Of a DNA stretch of 64,000 nt, positions 15,415 through 21,779 are shown piece after piece. Location: the NCBI GenBank assembly GCA_965224015.1, contig OZ245032.1:2976001-3040000 (forward strand), written 5' to 3'. The DNA comes from CBDCVD01 sp965224015 (GTDB taxonomy: Bacteria > Pseudomonadota > Alphaproteobacteria > Rhizobiales > CBDCVD01). Position numbers and translations under genes: made by a program. A model generated the notes under the pieces. That model did not search any database. It was not told the origin of the DNA and was given only the letters and a program-made list of their open reading frames with translations. Numbering within the stretch: the stretch's first letter is position 1; the number at the start of each line of letters is the position of its first letter.

Positions 15415-16013
15415 TACTGGCCTCGATTCTTGCGTTTGTGGTCTGCAACGTTGCCGCGAGGGCGCACAAGGCGCTTAGCGGCTTCGCCAGGAGGGGCAAT
15501 TGGCAACGGTGGTGCCAATCCGACACTCAAGCTAGCGTCGAGAAGACTGTATGACCATACGACGATGTCGCCATTGCGGCAAACTACAAGAATATCAGCA
15601 ACTTCAGTTTCCAGCGTGTTAAGCTGATAAACCACCTCAACGCGCCGAATATTGTGGGGACCAAACAAATCCTGCTTATGATCATGAAAAGCAAGCGCCA
15701 ACTGCGTCGGCACGTTGGCGGTTAATCCAGATCCATTCGCCTTTTTAAAACGAAACAAAACGGATTCTTTGACCAAAAAGTTGAATGTTTCTTGACCTTC
15801 AAGAATTTTGATTCTGGGTGTCTCCCCAAAAATACTATGAGCGTGTTCAATAATTTGCTCCCATAAAAAATTGGCTCGGCTCCTTTTGCAGCGCCATATT
15901 CCGGGATGCGGGCTGGTTTTCCAGTCGTCCCAGGCCGCGAGGATAATCGACACGATTTGCTCTTGCACGTCTTCTAAAACATGCTCTACAAATTTTTTTT
16001 CGGGGTTGGCCAT
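15414..16013 (-). CDS. Uncharacterised partner of the XRE-ImmA protein (199 aa)
   Basis: A 199-residue soluble protein, MANPEKKFVEHVLEDVQEQI, with an aromatic first third (AAWDDWKTSPHPGIWRCKRS), a central LRFKK-type segment (VLFRFKKANGSGLTANVPTQ) and a C-terminal beta region (RRVEVVYQLNTLETEVADIL, then CRNGDIVVWSYSLLD), ending in a basic proline-rich tail. I recognise the layout as a family usually encoded directly upstream of ImmA-type regulators, but know of no assigned function. The stop/start overlap with the ImmA gene implies tightly coupled amounts of the two proteins. Confidence 0.8.
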   Translation of the reverse strand: MANPEKKFVEHVLEDVQEQIVSIILAAWDDWKTSPHPGIWRCKRSRANFLWEQIIEHAHSIFGETPRIKILEGQETFNFLVKESVLFRFKKANGSGLTANVPTQLALAFHDHKQDLFGPHNIRRVEVVYQLNTLETEVADILVVCRNGDIVVWSYSLLDASLSVGLAPPLPIAPPGEAAKRLVRPRGNVADHKRKNRGQ

Positions 16014-16104
16014 TTAAACCTCGGTTTGACTAAATTATTGCGAAACTGTATCAGATCAAGTTTACAAAATCAAGTGCGAAATATTCTTAAAATATTCTAT
16101 CCGC

Positions 16105-16665
16105 TCATGTCAGGCCGTAAAACTCCGCCAAAACGTCAAGCGCTTTACGCACGTCATTCCCGGCGCGCTTCCGCCCGCGTCCGCTGCGGGGATAATCATA
16201 CCGCATGCACTCTTGGATTTTGCGGATGGACAAATCGTCAACACACACCAGATGCGCCACCTGGCTTAAACGCCCTTTCAGGTGCAGGCGCACCATTTTG
16301 ACCCGCCACATGGCGTCCAGTTGCGCCTCCGTAATACCGGCGGTATTGCGCAAAGAGGTGTCCACTTTGACTCGCGTGGGGTCCATCGCCCGCGCCAAGC
16401 CAATCATACACCGCTCCACGTCGTTGGCGTAGCGCGTGCCACCCGCGTGTTGGCGCGCACTGATCACGCCGCGGGCCAACAGCCTGTCAAGGCGTGTCGC
16501 AACGCGCCTGACCTTATCGGACTTATGATGCCCATAGGGACTGGCGACCGCCGTCTCGACCACCGCGCGCCGGTCAGCGGCGGTCTGGGGCCCCTTAGAG
16601 GAAGGGCGCCCGGAACGTCCGGCTCGGCCCTTACGCCGCCCTTTTCGCCTTGGTGCTTTGACCAA
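16105..16665 (-). CDS. DUF6456-like phage protein (186 aa)
   Basis: Very basic N-terminus (MVKAPRRKGRRKGRAGRSGR), then a helical domain. The central part TRLDRLLARGVISARQHAGG followed by RYANDVERCMIGLARA, the LVCVDDLSIRKIQECMRYDY segment and the end VRKALDVLAEFYGLT fit the DUF6456 pattern (reads 'L-x-R-G-x-I-x-x-x-Q-x-x-A/G-x-R-x-x-x-D-x-E'), a family associated with DNA-binding regulators in alphaproteobacteria. It follows the SSB/DUF5664 gene by zero bases and is the last gene of the replication operon; it forms the right-hand border of cassette 2. Confidence 0.7.
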   Translation of the reverse strand: MVKAPRRKGRRKGRAGRSGRPSSKGPQTAADRRAVVETAVASPYGHHKSDKVRRVATRLDRLLARGVISARQHAGGTRYANDVERCMIGLARAMDPTRVKVDTSLRNTAGITEAQLDAMWRVKMVRLHLKGRLSQVAHLVCVDDLSIRKIQECMRYDYPRSGRGRKRAGNDVRKALDVLAEFYGLT

Positions 16666-17004
16666 TTAACCACCTCCGCGATCATCGTCCCCGATCCCGC
16701 GCGCTTCGTAGGCGATGAGGAAGGCGATACGGCAGGCGGCGTGCCACAAGGGCGGCAGGCCGCTCTCAGGGTCGCGGGTCTCTCCCCGGCGCCAGGCGTT
16801 GAGGTGGCGCTCCAGAGCCGCGTCATTGGCCGCCCACGAATACCCTTTTTCCCAATCGCGCGCGCCGTGCTTAGCCGCCCCAAATGCCAGGGTGGTTCCA
16901 AGCGCCGCGATCACTTCGGGCGGGATCAGATCGTGGCAAGGCTTAACTTGTGGGTCCACCCCCAGATTACCCACCAGAACGACCTTGTTGACGCTACCGC
17001 TCAT
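16666..17004 (-). CDS. dATP/dGTP diphosphohydrolase-like protein (DUF5664) with an SSB-like N-terminus
   Basis: The 112-residue product begins MSGSVNKVVLVGNLGVDPQV, which is the start of single-stranded DNA-binding protein (SSB), and from residue 21 switches to KPCHDLIPPEVIAALGTTLA followed by FGAAKHGARDWEKGY and RHLNAWRRGETRDPESGLPP, the all-alpha nucleotide pyrophosphohydrolase-like DUF5664 family. Conserved E and D residues of that family (RRGETRDPESG) are present. Either the phage joined the translation start of an SSB gene to this enzyme, or a full SSB was deleted. The start overlaps the upstream stop (ATGA). Confidence 0.82.
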   Translation of the reverse strand: MSGSVNKVVLVGNLGVDPQVKPCHDLIPPEVIAALGTTLAFGAAKHGARDWEKGYSWAANDAALERHLNAWRRGETRDPESGLPPLWHAACRIAFLIAYEARGIGDDDRGGG

Positions 17005-17531
17005 ATTGCTGCCATCCCTGATAGTTCGCGCAAAAGCTGTTTAGCTATTTCGACGCGCTCGGGCGTGGCCTTGGCGGACTTGCGCAATTTGGTTTCCGCC
17101 CAAGCTTTTTCATCAGTCTCATATCCGTTTTTTTGCAGAAACATCACCGTGGCGGCAAGTTCTACGACAATACTGTCGTGTTCCTTCCCGTCCAATATCT
17201 TCAGAATTTCCGCGCGCTTCTCGCGCACATCCGGCGTTTCGCTTTCGGCCAAGTGAGGAGAGAAGCGCTGCGTTAATGTGTAAACCTTATACCGATGACC
17301 GCTATCGGTAGTGTGCTCATCGGCATCGATATAATCCAGCGCGGCGGCTGATTCCAACCCAGCATGTAGATCGTCGCTGAAAGGCCCGTAATAGTGGTAT
17401 AAAAATTCAAAGCCATAGCCGACCCTGCAGGCATCGAGAATGTACATTGTGTTCTGCAGCCGGTGATACCCGATCAACTCGCCACCATTGAGGGCGATCA
17501 ATGCACATATGCTTTCCAGCCTTCCTCTCAT
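17001..17531 (-). CDS. YwgA/DUF4065 (Panacea)-like protein
   Basis: A 176-residue protein with MRGRLESICALIALNGGELI at the start and the key segment LQNTMYILDACRVGYGFEFL followed by YHYYGPFSDDL. The 'R-L-Q-x-x-x-Y-x-L ... F-x-x-H/Y-x-Y-G-P-x-S-x-x-L' motif is the signature shared by YwgA and DUF4065/SocA-like proteins; the latter are antitoxin-like adaptors in phage and bacteria. Domain ends about residue 100; the rest is helical. It lies in the middle of the replication operon with ATGA overlaps on both sides, without an obvious toxin partner. Confidence 0.72.
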   Translation of the reverse strand: MRGRLESICALIALNGGELIGYHRLQNTMYILDACRVGYGFEFLYHYYGPFSDDLHAGLESAAALDYIDADEHTTDSGHRYKVYTLTQRFSPHLAESETPDVREKRAEILKILDGKEHDSIVVELAATVMFLQKNGYETDEKAWAETKLRKSAKATPERVEIAKQLLRELSGMAAI

Positions 17532-17908
17532 TTTGCCTCCTGGGGAAGGGCGCTTTGATCAGGACGCGGCTTTTTCACTTCATAATGCGCCAAGCGTCTG
17601 GCATAAGCGATCATTCCCCGCAACAGTTCCGCCTGTTTGGCAGCTTCAATGCTGACTTGGGCGGTTGACGGCAGAAAACCCTTTTCTTTTTCCAAACGGT
17701 GATCAGTGCCATTTCGAAAAGCTTCGTAGGTTGCCTGCACAACCCCGATCGGCTGGCAACCCAGCGCTTCCATCCACTCGTTGGTCAGCAAGCGCTGCTC
17801 CGTTGCCGCGCGCTCGCGGCCAGAAAAATTCAGCATGATGCGGGCGCATATTTCGCCGAGCTCTCTAGCTGAGGCCTGACGATCAAGCGCGTTAGCGGCT
17901 TGAGACAA
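17528..17908 (-). CDS. Phage replication-region protein of unknown function
   Basis: The open frame extends up to 18247, but its first third is antisense-like to the preceding gene. A TTG at 17908 with AAAGG 7-8 bp upstream gives a 126-residue protein starting at LSQAANALDRQASAREL and ending PRPDQSALPQEAK; this start is uncertain. The visible part is helical with a conserved-looking LLTNEWMEALGCQPIGVVQA, and lies straight after the initiator-like gene in the place of lambda P. I do not recognise the family; a helicase-loader or accessory role is only positional inference. Its stop overlaps the next start (ATGA). Confidence 0.6.
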   Translation of the reverse strand: MSQAANALDRQASARELGEICARIMLNFSGRERAATEQRLLTNEWMEALGCQPIGVVQATYEAFRNGTDHRLEKEKGFLPSTAQVSIEAAKQAELLRGMIAYARRLAHYEVKKPRPDQSALPQEAK

Positions 17909-18689
17909 GTCGTGCCTTTGCGCAGCGTCGAGCTTCGAAGTCCTCGACAGCTGCAGCAGTGCCTTGAAGCAGGTTCTGGATGCGTCTATCGCTTGCGCTT
18001 TGCCGATTGTTGCCAACTGGTTTTGACTGGTGTTCAATGGTCTCAATCTCCTTCTTTGGTGAGTGACGGCGAGCGCGGGCTTCAAGCACCGCTTGCGTGA
18101 AATAGTTCCATGTCCGCACCTTGCCCGGGGGGCGGTTCTGGCAGGCGGCACGAATGGCGGGAAGGATATCTTGCTCCAAATCGCAGCCCTGGGTGTCGAT
18201 CCAGTTGAGTGGATCGGCGAGGGAAAGCAGGCTGGGAGCGGCTGCATTCAACGCCGCTCCTGCAGCAGCGCGTAATTGCGTCTCCAACGCGTCAAGCTCC
18301 ACCCTGGCCCGACGAGGTGGGGGCGATTGCCCTGGCGGGGAAGGATCAGGTTGGGAAGATTGCGAATGCGCCGGAACGTCCGGTTCGACCGGAACGTCCG
18401 GCGCGACGGGTTCGGACGAGAGTGGCTCGGGGTTAGGTTGTGAACCAACTCCTTCTAAACCTTCCTCGCGCGCGCGCGTTATCCCGTGTAGTAGTGACGG
18501 TTCTAGTGACGGTTCATGCCCGGACACAGAGTCCGGTGGATTTGGTACTGAGAGTCCGGTGGATTGGTACTGAGAGTCCGGTGGATTGGTACTGAGAGTC
18601 CGGTGGATTGGTACTGAGAGTCCGGTGGATTGGTACTGAGAGTCCGGTGGATTGGTACTGAGAGTCCGGTGGATGGTTGTCCGAACCAC
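17892..18689 (-). CDS. C-terminal part of the O-like replication initiator (+1 frame)
   Basis: Open frame of 265 codons. The first 35 codons are the 22-bp repeats read in this frame; real domain content starts around VSGHEPSLEP and includes a Pro-rich linker (PDVPVEPDVPAHSQ), then LDALETQLRAAAGAALNAAA, a DPLNWIDTQGCDLEQDILPA segment and NYFTQAVLEARARR, a pattern common in phage initiators with an N-terminal winged helix. It joins the frame at 18996 if one base or one 22-bp repeat is removed. Not a separate gene: it has no start or ribosome-binding site of its own outside the repeats. Confidence 0.7.
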   Translation of the reverse strand: MVRTTIHRTLSTNPPDSQYQSTGLSVPIHRTLSTNPPDSQYQSTGLSVPNPPDSVSGHEPSLEPSLLHGITRAREEGLEGVGSQPNPEPLSSEPVAPDVPVEPDVPAHSQSSQPDPSPPGQSPPPRRARVELDALETQLRAAAGAALNAAAPSLLSLADPLNWIDTQGCDLEQDILPAIRAACQNRPPGKVRTWNYFTQAVLEARARRHSPKKEIETIEHQSKPVGNNRQSASDRRIQNLLQGTAAAVEDFEARRCAKARLVSSR

Positions 18690-18996
18690 CGGACACAGAG
18701 TCCGCTGGTTGATCGTTCAAGGTGATGTTGGTAAGCGCCAGGTAGCAAACATCCGAGGCTCTTGTACCGTCCGGTCGCGTGCGCTTGCGGCGGGACAAGA
18801 CGCCCGCCTTTTCAAGATAGTTCAATTGCCGTCGCACCGTTCGCTCGCAAAGACTGGCATCGACAGCAAGGGTGCGCTGAGATGGCCAACAACAGCCGTG
18901 CTCGTCGGCGTAATCGGCAAGACAAAGCAAAACAAGTTTTGCCGTCGAAGAAGGGATTACCTGCTTTTTTGCCCATGTTATTGCGTACACACTCAT
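18514..18996 (-). CDS. O-like replication initiator, N-terminal winged-helix part (frame broken by repeats)
   Basis: Residues 1-90 are a winged helix-turn-helix domain: MSVYAITWAKKQVIPSSTAK, then LVLLCLADYADEHGCCWPSQ, then a recognition helix region RTLAVDASLCERTVRRQLNY. This is the N-terminus of phage replication initiators (lambda O type and related). After residue 105 the frame enters the 22-bp repeats and ends at TGA 18514 with LSTKSTGLCVRA. With one A fewer in the last repeat (CCAAATCC instead of CCAATCC), or with one repeat fewer, it would read on into the C-terminal part ending at 17892. The start overlaps the stop of the preceding gene by one base. Confidence 0.75.
   Translation of the reverse strand: MSVYAITWAKKQVIPSSTAKLVLLCLADYADEHGCCWPSQRTLAVDASLCERTVRRQLNYLEKAGVLSRRKRTRPDGTRASDVCYLALTNITLNDQPADSVSGGSDNHPPDSQYQSTGLSVPIHRTLSTNPPDSQYQSTGLSVPIHRTLSTKSTGLCVRA
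18529..18672. repeat. Seven 22-bp direct repeats inside the initiator gene; probable iteron origin
   Basis: GAGTCCGGTGG occurs at 18529, 18552, 18574, 18596, 18618, 18640 and 18662. Spacing is 22 bp throughout except for 23 bp between the first two, caused by an extra T. Degenerate outer copies (CGGACACAGAGTCCG) flank the array at about 18522 and 18688. Lambda, P22 and relatives have their origin as iterons within the O gene, immediately after the DNA-binding domain, and the position here is the same. Two helical turns per repeat suits binding of one initiator dimer each. Confidence 0.8.
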
Positions 18997-19334
18997 CAGT
19001 GCAGGTCCTTTCTGTTTGCAGGGCTTTGGGCATCTGTGCCGGTAAAATCGTTTTCGTCATTGTCCGGCTGGTTCTGGCAAACCAGAATGCCGTCATGAAA
19101 ATCAGCGAGGATTGCTTCGGTGATCCGCTTGCACGCCGCTGCCTGCTTTGGCGTGAGTGCCCCTTGCTTCAGTTCGTATGACAAGCATCCAGCGATAAAC
19201 CCGAGACGGCTGTCGAGAGGGTCCATGACGCAGACAAGCCAGCGTAAGGCATCGGCCCAGGTCATGGTGCCGTCGGCAGACCACGGCACTTCTGGCACCT
19301 GGCTTTCCGTCAGGGTGAATTTAAGGCCACTCAC
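18996..19334 (-). CDS. Phage protein of unknown function (112 aa)
   Basis: A 112-residue acidic protein starting MSGLKFTLTESQVPEVPWSA. The helical centre (LRWLVCVMDPLDSRLGFIAG and LTPKQAAACKRITEAI) looks like a small helical bundle; the C-terminal 25 residues are low-complexity and acidic. It starts 4 bp into the end of the upstream gene (ATGA) and ends on the start of the initiator gene, so it belongs to the early operon. No family recognised. Confidence 0.65.
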   Translation of the reverse strand: MSGLKFTLTESQVPEVPWSADGTMTWADALRWLVCVMDPLDSRLGFIAGCLSYELKQGALTPKQAAACKRITEAILADFHDGILVCQNQPDNDENDFTGTDAQSPANRKDLH

Positions 19335-19690
19335 GCCGCCTCTCCCCGCGCCCGAATGTAATCTTCTATTTCAGCGGCATGGGCTTTGCATCCGTTTGCC
19401 ATCGCCCTGTATTCATCGGCACGCGCAGCAAGCTCGGCGTTGGAGAGTTGCCCGACAGGCACCAGCATACGCGTGCCATTGCGCTCAACGGAATAAGCGA
19501 TCTGCAAATGCTCAAAGCCGGGCAGAACAAGGTTCTCATCTTGTTGCCCTGGGTTGGCGTCGTATTTGCCGACACAGCGGCGTACCAGCCGCTCAACATG
19601 TTTGCGGGCGCAAATTTGATAAAACAAAGGATCGTCAGCCACCATATCGCCATGCCGTAAGATGATCTCGTTGACTATCCACTCCACCAC
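19331..19690 (-). CDS. Phage protein of unknown function (119 aa)
   Basis: A 119-residue protein, MVEWIVNEIILRHGDMVADD, followed by LFYQICARKHVERLVRRC. The final part ADEYRAMANGCKAHAAEIED with DYIRARGE is a heptad-like helix, typical for small early-region phage proteins that accompany the ones around it. It overlaps the previous gene by 56 bp, so the start is uncertain; an internal start MADDPLF-like is not present, but MVADDPLFYQ at residue 16 would remove most of the overlap. Function unknown. Confidence 0.6.
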   Translation of the reverse strand: MVEWIVNEIILRHGDMVADDPLFYQICARKHVERLVRRCVGKYDANPGQQDENLVLPGFEHLQIAYSVERNGTRMLVPVGQLSNAELAARADEYRAMANGCKAHAAEIEDYIRARGEAA

Positions 19691-19946
19691 CTGGCTCTAT
19701 CTCTTTGAGCAACTCGCCGCAGCGGCGATAGGCGCGCCCTTGAATGCGCCGGGCCATTTCAGCAAGCGACTGGTCACCCGCCTGCATAGCATAGCTCGCT
19801 AAGGCGGCTGCCTTGTCCGCCCAATCTTTGCATTCTTCAATCTTTTGGCACTGCGCCAAGGATGTCTTTGCATCTTTATAGGTGCGTGGCAGTTGAACGT
19901 TTTCACGATCAAGATCAGCGGGAAGGTGTAAAACAGTGGCGTTCAT
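19635..19946 (-). CDS. Small phage early protein (103 aa)
   Basis: A 103-residue protein, MNATVLHLPADLDRENVQLP. The centre AQCQKIEECKDWADKAAALA, SYAMQAGDQSLAEMARRIQG and RAYRRCGELLKEIEPG is a motif set I recognise from many proteobacterial phages: a helical protein 'A-D-K-A-x-A-L-x-x-Y-A-x-x-x-x-D-x-x-L-x-x-x-A-x-R-I-x-x-R-A-x-R-R-x-G-E-L-L' whose function is not established. It follows rha with a 4-bp overlap. Confidence 0.72.
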   Translation of the reverse strand: MNATVLHLPADLDRENVQLPRTYKDAKTSLAQCQKIEECKDWADKAAALASYAMQAGDQSLAEMARRIQGRAYRRCGELLKEIEPGGGVDSQRDHLTAWRYGG

Positions 19947-20494
19947 GACCGGCCCCTCATTTCCTCGGCAATACGTTTGGCAGCCCGTTCCGTGTTCGCC
20001 AGGTGTGCAAGGCGCGCCGAAAGGTAACGCAAATCGTCGATCTGCTTTTGCAGGGGGCCGATGGAGCCGGACACATCGCTCGCATACCCCTCCAGGGCGG
20101 CAATGAGTTCATCGCGGCGTATGTACGGCGCTTCATAGGTGGATGGTGGTGGATTAAGGGCGGGTATTGCCGTGCCGCGCAATTGCCGCTCCATTTCGTT
20201 GAAGGCTTCGAGGAAGCGAACCTTCCAGCCCATGGCCTTCTTGCCCGTAAAGCCCATGACCAGCAACATAAAGCCGTCACGGGTCATTTCGACGGCGCGG
20301 CGTTGCTCGCCTTTTGCATCGCGATATTCAACGGACACAAAATTGCGGCGGTTAAAACCATCAGGAACTTCAAGGTTATCTACAGCACGCAGAACGGTGT
20401 CATGCCGCTTGCCGAATTTCTCGGCAACCGTTGTTGACGTGGTGGTGAGATTGGGGGAGATAAGGACGGAGTCGTCCCGTATAATGGTGCTCAT
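19943..20494 (-). CDS. rha: Rha family phage regulatory protein
   Basis: From ATG 20494 (GGAGG 8 bp upstream) the protein is 183 residues. The Rha/pRha domain spans residues 8-100: TTSTTVAEKFGKRHDTVLRA, then NFVSVEYRDAKGEQRRAVEM and TRDGFMLLVMGFTGKKAMGW. The C-terminal half is a coiled coil. Rha proteins are phage-encoded DNA-binding regulators that can block lytic growth in some hosts. The same frame is open upstream to ATG 20710, giving a possible 255-residue form starting MSRRTATGIDTPSVS; that upstream part overlaps a structured RNA leader and is probably a leader peptide rather than part of Rha. Confidence 0.9.
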   Translation of the reverse strand: MSTIIRDDSVLISPNLTTTSTTVAEKFGKRHDTVLRAVDNLEVPDGFNRRNFVSVEYRDAKGEQRRAVEMTRDGFMLLVMGFTGKKAMGWKVRFLEAFNEMERQLRGTAIPALNPPPSTYEAPYIRRDELIAALEGYASDVSGSIGPLQKQIDDLRYLSARLAHLANTERAAKRIAEEMRGRS

Positions 20495-20744
20495 GGCGAG
20501 CCTCCTAGAGTTTGATTTGCAAACCCCGGCTCGCCTTGTGTCAAAAAAGCGGGCCGAGACGAACAGGATTGACACTACCGCCTCTAGGTGCGGCCCGCTT
20601 GCGCGGTCCTGAACGCCCAGCCCATAAAAGAAAAACCGCGCATATGTGGCGCGGTCTGAGCGCCTAGAGACAGACGGGGTGTCAATCCCGGTCGCGGTGC
20701 GCCGCGACATGAACACCATATGCCTAAGAGCAGCGTTTGTCAAA
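20495..20744 (-). promoter_or_regulatory. rha promoter and structured leader with two tandem terminator hairpins
   Basis: On the minus strand TTGACA (20744-20739), 18-bp spacer, TATGGT (20720-20715) make a promoter with a start near 20708. The leader of about 215 nt contains a hairpin ACCGCGC/GCGCGGT (20655-20635) followed by TTTTTCTTTT, and a second long hairpin AGCGGGCCG/CGGCCCGCT (20599-20548) followed by TTTTTT, both of intrinsic-terminator form. Arms GTGTCAATCC (20679-20688) and GGATTGACAC (20566-20575), and CCTAGAG/CTCTAGG, are complementary across the two hairpins, so alternative pairings are possible. Suggests attenuation of rha. Confidence 0.65.
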
Positions 20745-20783
20745 TGGGGGACATGCTTTGAATAAATGATATGACATTTAATC

Positions 20784-20812
20784 TTGACATTTGCAATAAA
20801 TGACACTACATT
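20784..20812 (+). promoter_or_regulatory. brnTA promoter and probable operator
   Basis: TTGACA at 20784-20789, 17-bp spacer, TACATT at 20807-20812. The spacer carries CATTT-GCAAT-AAATG (20788-20802), and the words ATGACATTTAAT (20770-20781) and ATGACACTACATTTAAT (20801-20817) form imperfect direct repeats over the promoter, likely BrnA-binding. The expected start of transcription is at or within a base or two of the brnT ATG at 20819, so the mRNA would be leaderless. Confidence 0.7.
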
Positions 20813-20818
20813 TAATGC

Positions 20819-21094
20819 ATGACGTATGAATGGAATGAAGCGAAAAACGAAATCAATATTGTCAAGCATGGCGTTGATTTTTCTGAGATTAATCGCTTCG
20901 ATTGGGAGTTTTCCCTGATTCACGAAATTGAATTTACTGAAGGAGAGGAACGAACCGCCTCTATCGGACCTATCGGCGATTATCTGTTTGTTGCCGTTAC
21001 CACCGAGCGTGGCGATATAACTCGGGTAATCTCTCTGCGTCGCGCGGTTAAATTTGAAATCAGAAAATGGCGAGAGGAATTTCATCATGATTAA
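20819..21094 (+). CDS. brnT: BrnT family type II toxin
   Basis: A 91-residue protein, MTYEWNEAKNEINIVKHGVD. The BrnT hallmarks are F/YEW-(D/N)EAKN-x-x-N-x-x-KHGVDF, a central EERTASIGPIGDYLFVAVTT strand pair and the terminal RVISLRRAVKFEIRKWREEF (family: 'R-I-I-S-A-R-x-A-x-x-x-E-x-x-x-Y'). BrnT is an RNase that cuts mRNA; BrnA neutralises it and represses the operon. The typical R/E residues of the last helix are present although the ISARKA motif is varied to ISLRRA. Start chosen by family alignment; no ribosome-binding site is visible, consistent with leaderless translation. Confidence 0.9.
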   Translation: MTYEWNEAKNEINIVKHGVDFSEINRFDWEFSLIHEIEFTEGEERTASIGPIGDYLFVAVTTERGDITRVISLRRAVKFEIRKWREEFHHD

Positions 21095-21362
21095 TTCGGC
21101 GAGAAAACCGCCCGTTATCCGTGACAATACGGATGAAGAGGAAGAGGCTATTATGAAAGGGATTGCGAGCGATCCCGATACATACGAGTTGGATGAGCAG
21201 TTTTTTAAAAAGGCTCGCCGTGGCCGCCCGCCAGGACGCACAAAAGATAGTGTTACTCTGCGCGTCGATAAGGACATTCTGGCGGCTTTGAAAACCCCCG
21301 ACCCCAAAGGCTGGCAGACGCGGCTCAATGCCACGTTGCGCAAGGCGCTGGAACTGGATTGA
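21087..21362 (+). CDS. brnA: BrnA family antitoxin
   Basis: From ATG 21087 the protein is 91 residues, MINSARKPPVIRDNTDEEEE, acidic N-terminus for toxin binding, then RRGRPPGRTKDSVTLRVDKD, a ribbon-helix-helix region (TLRVDKDILAALKTPDPKGW) and QTRLNATLRKALELD. This is the order of BrnA proteins. It overlaps the end of brnT by 8 bp. It should bind its own promoter through the ribbon-helix-helix. A longer start at 21054 lies within brnT and is not needed. Confidence 0.9.
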   Translation: MINSARKPPVIRDNTDEEEEAIMKGIASDPDTYELDEQFFKKARRGRPPGRTKDSVTLRVDKDILAALKTPDPKGWQTRLNATLRKALELD

Positions 21363-21375
21363 ACCATCGCTGCCA

Positions 21376-21774
21376 TCACGCCGCCTCGCTGATGGTAACG
21401 ACCATGTCTTTAGCATTCGCCGATGTTGTCCAGGCGATATGCAATTCATCAATCAGGCTGTCATCTTCAATAATCGCGTGTTTCACTAACAAGTCCTGGG
21501 TTGGCTTAACCAGATTGTCGAGATCGCGCCGCCGCTTGTCCTTGCGCGCCACAAGAATATCGATTTTGATATTGCCTTTAAGCGGCACAAGGCGTGCCGC
21601 CTTCACGTGCCAGCCTGCGGCATTGAGCCATGTGCGGTAGCGCTCTGTCTTTAAACGGCCGGGCAGCTTGTTACCAAGGCGCCACGCCCGGACTCTCTCA
21701 TCGTGCGTCACGTTGCGATAGAGCGTATTGGTGCTCGGCGGCCTAGGAAGGTGAAAGGTCTGTGCGCTCATCAA
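21376..21774 (-). CDS. rusA: RusA family Holliday junction resolvase
   Basis: A 132-residue endodeoxyribonuclease that cuts phage recombination intermediates. The active-site segment is DLDNLVKPTQDLLVKHAIIE with acidic residues near 84, 86 and 94, followed by DDSLIDELH. The N-terminal FHLPRPPSTNTLYR is the family start. RusA lies on the minus strand convergent with brnA and at the beginning of the early operon's upstream part. MSAQTF (start 21771) or MMSAQTF are both possible. Confidence 0.93.
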   Translation of the reverse strand: MMSAQTFHLPRPPSTNTLYRNVTHDERVRAWRLGNKLPGRLKTERYRTWLNAAGWHVKAARLVPLKGNIKIDILVARKDKRRRDLDNLVKPTQDLLVKHAIIEDDSLIDELHIAWTTSANAKDMVVTISEAA

Positions 21775-21779
21775 ATAAC

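Noticed and set aside
16282..17256. Plus-strand frame of 324 codons
   Set aside because: It is antisense to three coupled genes with clear families or ATGA overlaps.
18529..18672. CRISPR array from 22-bp repeats
   Set aside because: Repeats are directly adjacent without unique spacers and lie within a coding gene.
19943..21379. 478-codon continuous Rha reading
   Set aside because: The part upstream of 20710 is antisense to brnT and brnA; only the part from 20494 (or at most 20710) is credible.
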